Part shown: positions 63,035 through 64,000 of the stretch, piece after piece
How positions within the stretch are numbered: position 1 is the first letter of the stretch
Layout of the letters: every line of letters begins with the position of its first letter
Assembly: GCA_922989275.2 (NCBI GenBank)
Contig: OV277863.1
Location: 51,008,999 to 51,072,998, forward strand
Source of the DNA: Gari tellinella
Lineage: Eukaryota; Mollusca; Bivalvia; Cardiida; Psammobiidae
DNA: 64,000 nucleotides
Reading direction: 5' to 3'
Translations under genes and position numbers: made by a program
The notes under the pieces: generated by a model
Told to the model about the DNA's origin: nothing
The model's input: only the letters and a program-made list of their open reading frames with translations
Database searches by the model: none

Positions 63035-64000
63035 ACTTGGTGCTGGATATGAAAGTATAGTTTTGTGGTCCAGCAAGAGCAGGGGAGTACATCTGAAACA
63101 TAATTTACAAACACTTTAACAGCGAACAGTTTGCGAAAACGGTTTGAATATGATCCAAAATACAGGATATTGTCATGGAAACATCATATAAATTACCACT
63201 TGTTTGTGGTCTTGGAAAATGCGTGGGGCCAACCTAACTCAATAAAACTTAGACAATTATATCTCGTTTATAATTCTGTTTTTCATTTGAATGTCAGACA
63301 GATTGAAGGTAAGACATCAATTTACATTTTTATGAATAATATTCGATTTTTTTGACTTTCGACGGTCCTATCGATGATGCTACAGCTTCGGGCATTTACT
63401 ACGTGGCGTTCAAATGGACCATTGCTAAAATCAGAATGAAAGTAAAGTAGAACAGATGTTCAGTTAAGGTAGCAGTAAAATGTCCAAAAATCCTTTTATC
63501 AAAACATGGACTTATCATGGAAAAGTATTTTTTGGAACAGTAATACGATGTATGAAAGGGAAGGTTCTTCTACGGATTAAACGGTTATTGAATTAAAGAC
63601 ATTCTTAATGTTACCAAAGGTATAACTCGTTGTTATTATTGAGACCGTCTGTCTTGGCGAATACTGGCTTCTTCGTCGTGTAAGCCTCGTATGACAAAGG
63701 AGGCATTATTGGCTGAGAAAACTGTTTTAATTATTATTTAAGAAATAACCTTGAGGCATCGTGTATATTTCTGTAAATGGCGTGAATAGGATATCTCCCG
63801 ATGAATAACGTGAATAAGACGACTTTCTGTCCCATTTAAACTAAACATAACGGACACTCCATATAATGAATGAATAAAAAGAAACTTGTTTGAATATGTT
63901 AACGATAAGTTTTAATCTGAACTACCCACAATTTGGAGCCTGAGTTACCATACTTCCAACCAGGGTTTTAGCATAAACATGAGTGTGTATTGAGATCGAA
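63035..64000. other. Right edge: P3 and A traces, no gene
   Basis: TTTATCAAAACATGGACTTA and TCATGGAAAAGTATTTTTTG (63497-63532) echo the P3 right half. AATTTGGAGCCTGAG and TTTTAGCATAAACATGAGTG (63931-63983) are A remnants. No coding evidence. Confidence 0.35.

Overview
This looks like an AT-rich, repeat-dense stretch of an animal nuclear genome, most likely a mollusc and probably a bivalve. That is an inference from three things: spliceosomal introns, many short foldback DNA elements, and a roughly 152-bp tandem repeat carrying a CAAGGGCAATAACTC motif of a kind I associate with mollusc genomes. I see no prokaryotic gene organisation, CRISPR array, rRNA or canonical tRNA.

One host gene can be assembled with good support. 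It has five exons between 6020 and 13671 on the + strand with fully consistent splice phases. It encodes a 207-residue secreted protein: signal peptide, acidic helical segment, one six-cysteine EGF-like module, and a region resembling a degenerate thyroglobulin type-1 repeat. A TATA box lies at 5951. A second, isolated candidate exon is at 22835-22964.

Nearly everything else is mobile DNA. I use these labels for non-autonomous families. With TA target duplications and CAGT-type ends: A (CAGTGGAG ends, about 246 bp, ten copies with both ends), C (CAGTGCTCCC), D (CAGTAGAACC), F (CAGTGAAACCCC), N (CAGTGATGCTC). With TTAA target duplications (piggyBac-like): P1 (CCCTTTCACT), P2 (CCCTTAGCC), P3 (CCCATTTGTGCC), E (CCCTTTACC), S (GGTACTTCGC, about 1 kb, containing a tRNA-like segment). 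Others: G (GGGGCCCGTTTT ends, hAT-like, split by a 282-bp satellite array), H (GGTCAGATTTGAGC foldback), J (about 0.75 kb, ending in a 157-bp near-perfect palindrome), K (hairpin, hexamer microsatellite and tandem repeats; Helitron/pearl-like layout), M (ACAGTCGAAC), R and T. Larger elements are a mariner relic with about 200-bp inverted repeats (26139-27121), a 5'-truncated, broken LINE reverse transcriptase (45122-47885), a second LINE RT fragment (36690-37105, minus) and a tRNA-derived SINE (9700-9972).

Layout: 0-6 kb is MITE clusters; 6-13.7 kb is the EGF gene with MITE-filled introns; 14-32 kb is S elements, tandem repeats, MITEs and the mariner relic; 33-34.5 kb is the satellite array inside a hAT-like element; 35.5-42.7 kb is J, T and N elements; 45-48 kb is the LINE; 49-64 kb is sparser, with scattered MITEs and long stretches where I see nothing.

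The most interesting signals are: (1) every one of the four introns of the EGF gene begins with a different MITE only 7-18 nt after the splice donor; (2) a GC-rich palindromic core (GCAAACAGTTTGGA..GATCAGACGCCG..) is shared by families with unrelated terminal repeats and target duplications, so the core behaves like an exchangeable module; (3) a TTAA element carries a tRNA-like segment; (4) a 282-bp satellite sits inside a transposon terminal repeat and also occurs elsewhere as exactly one unit plus 11 bp.
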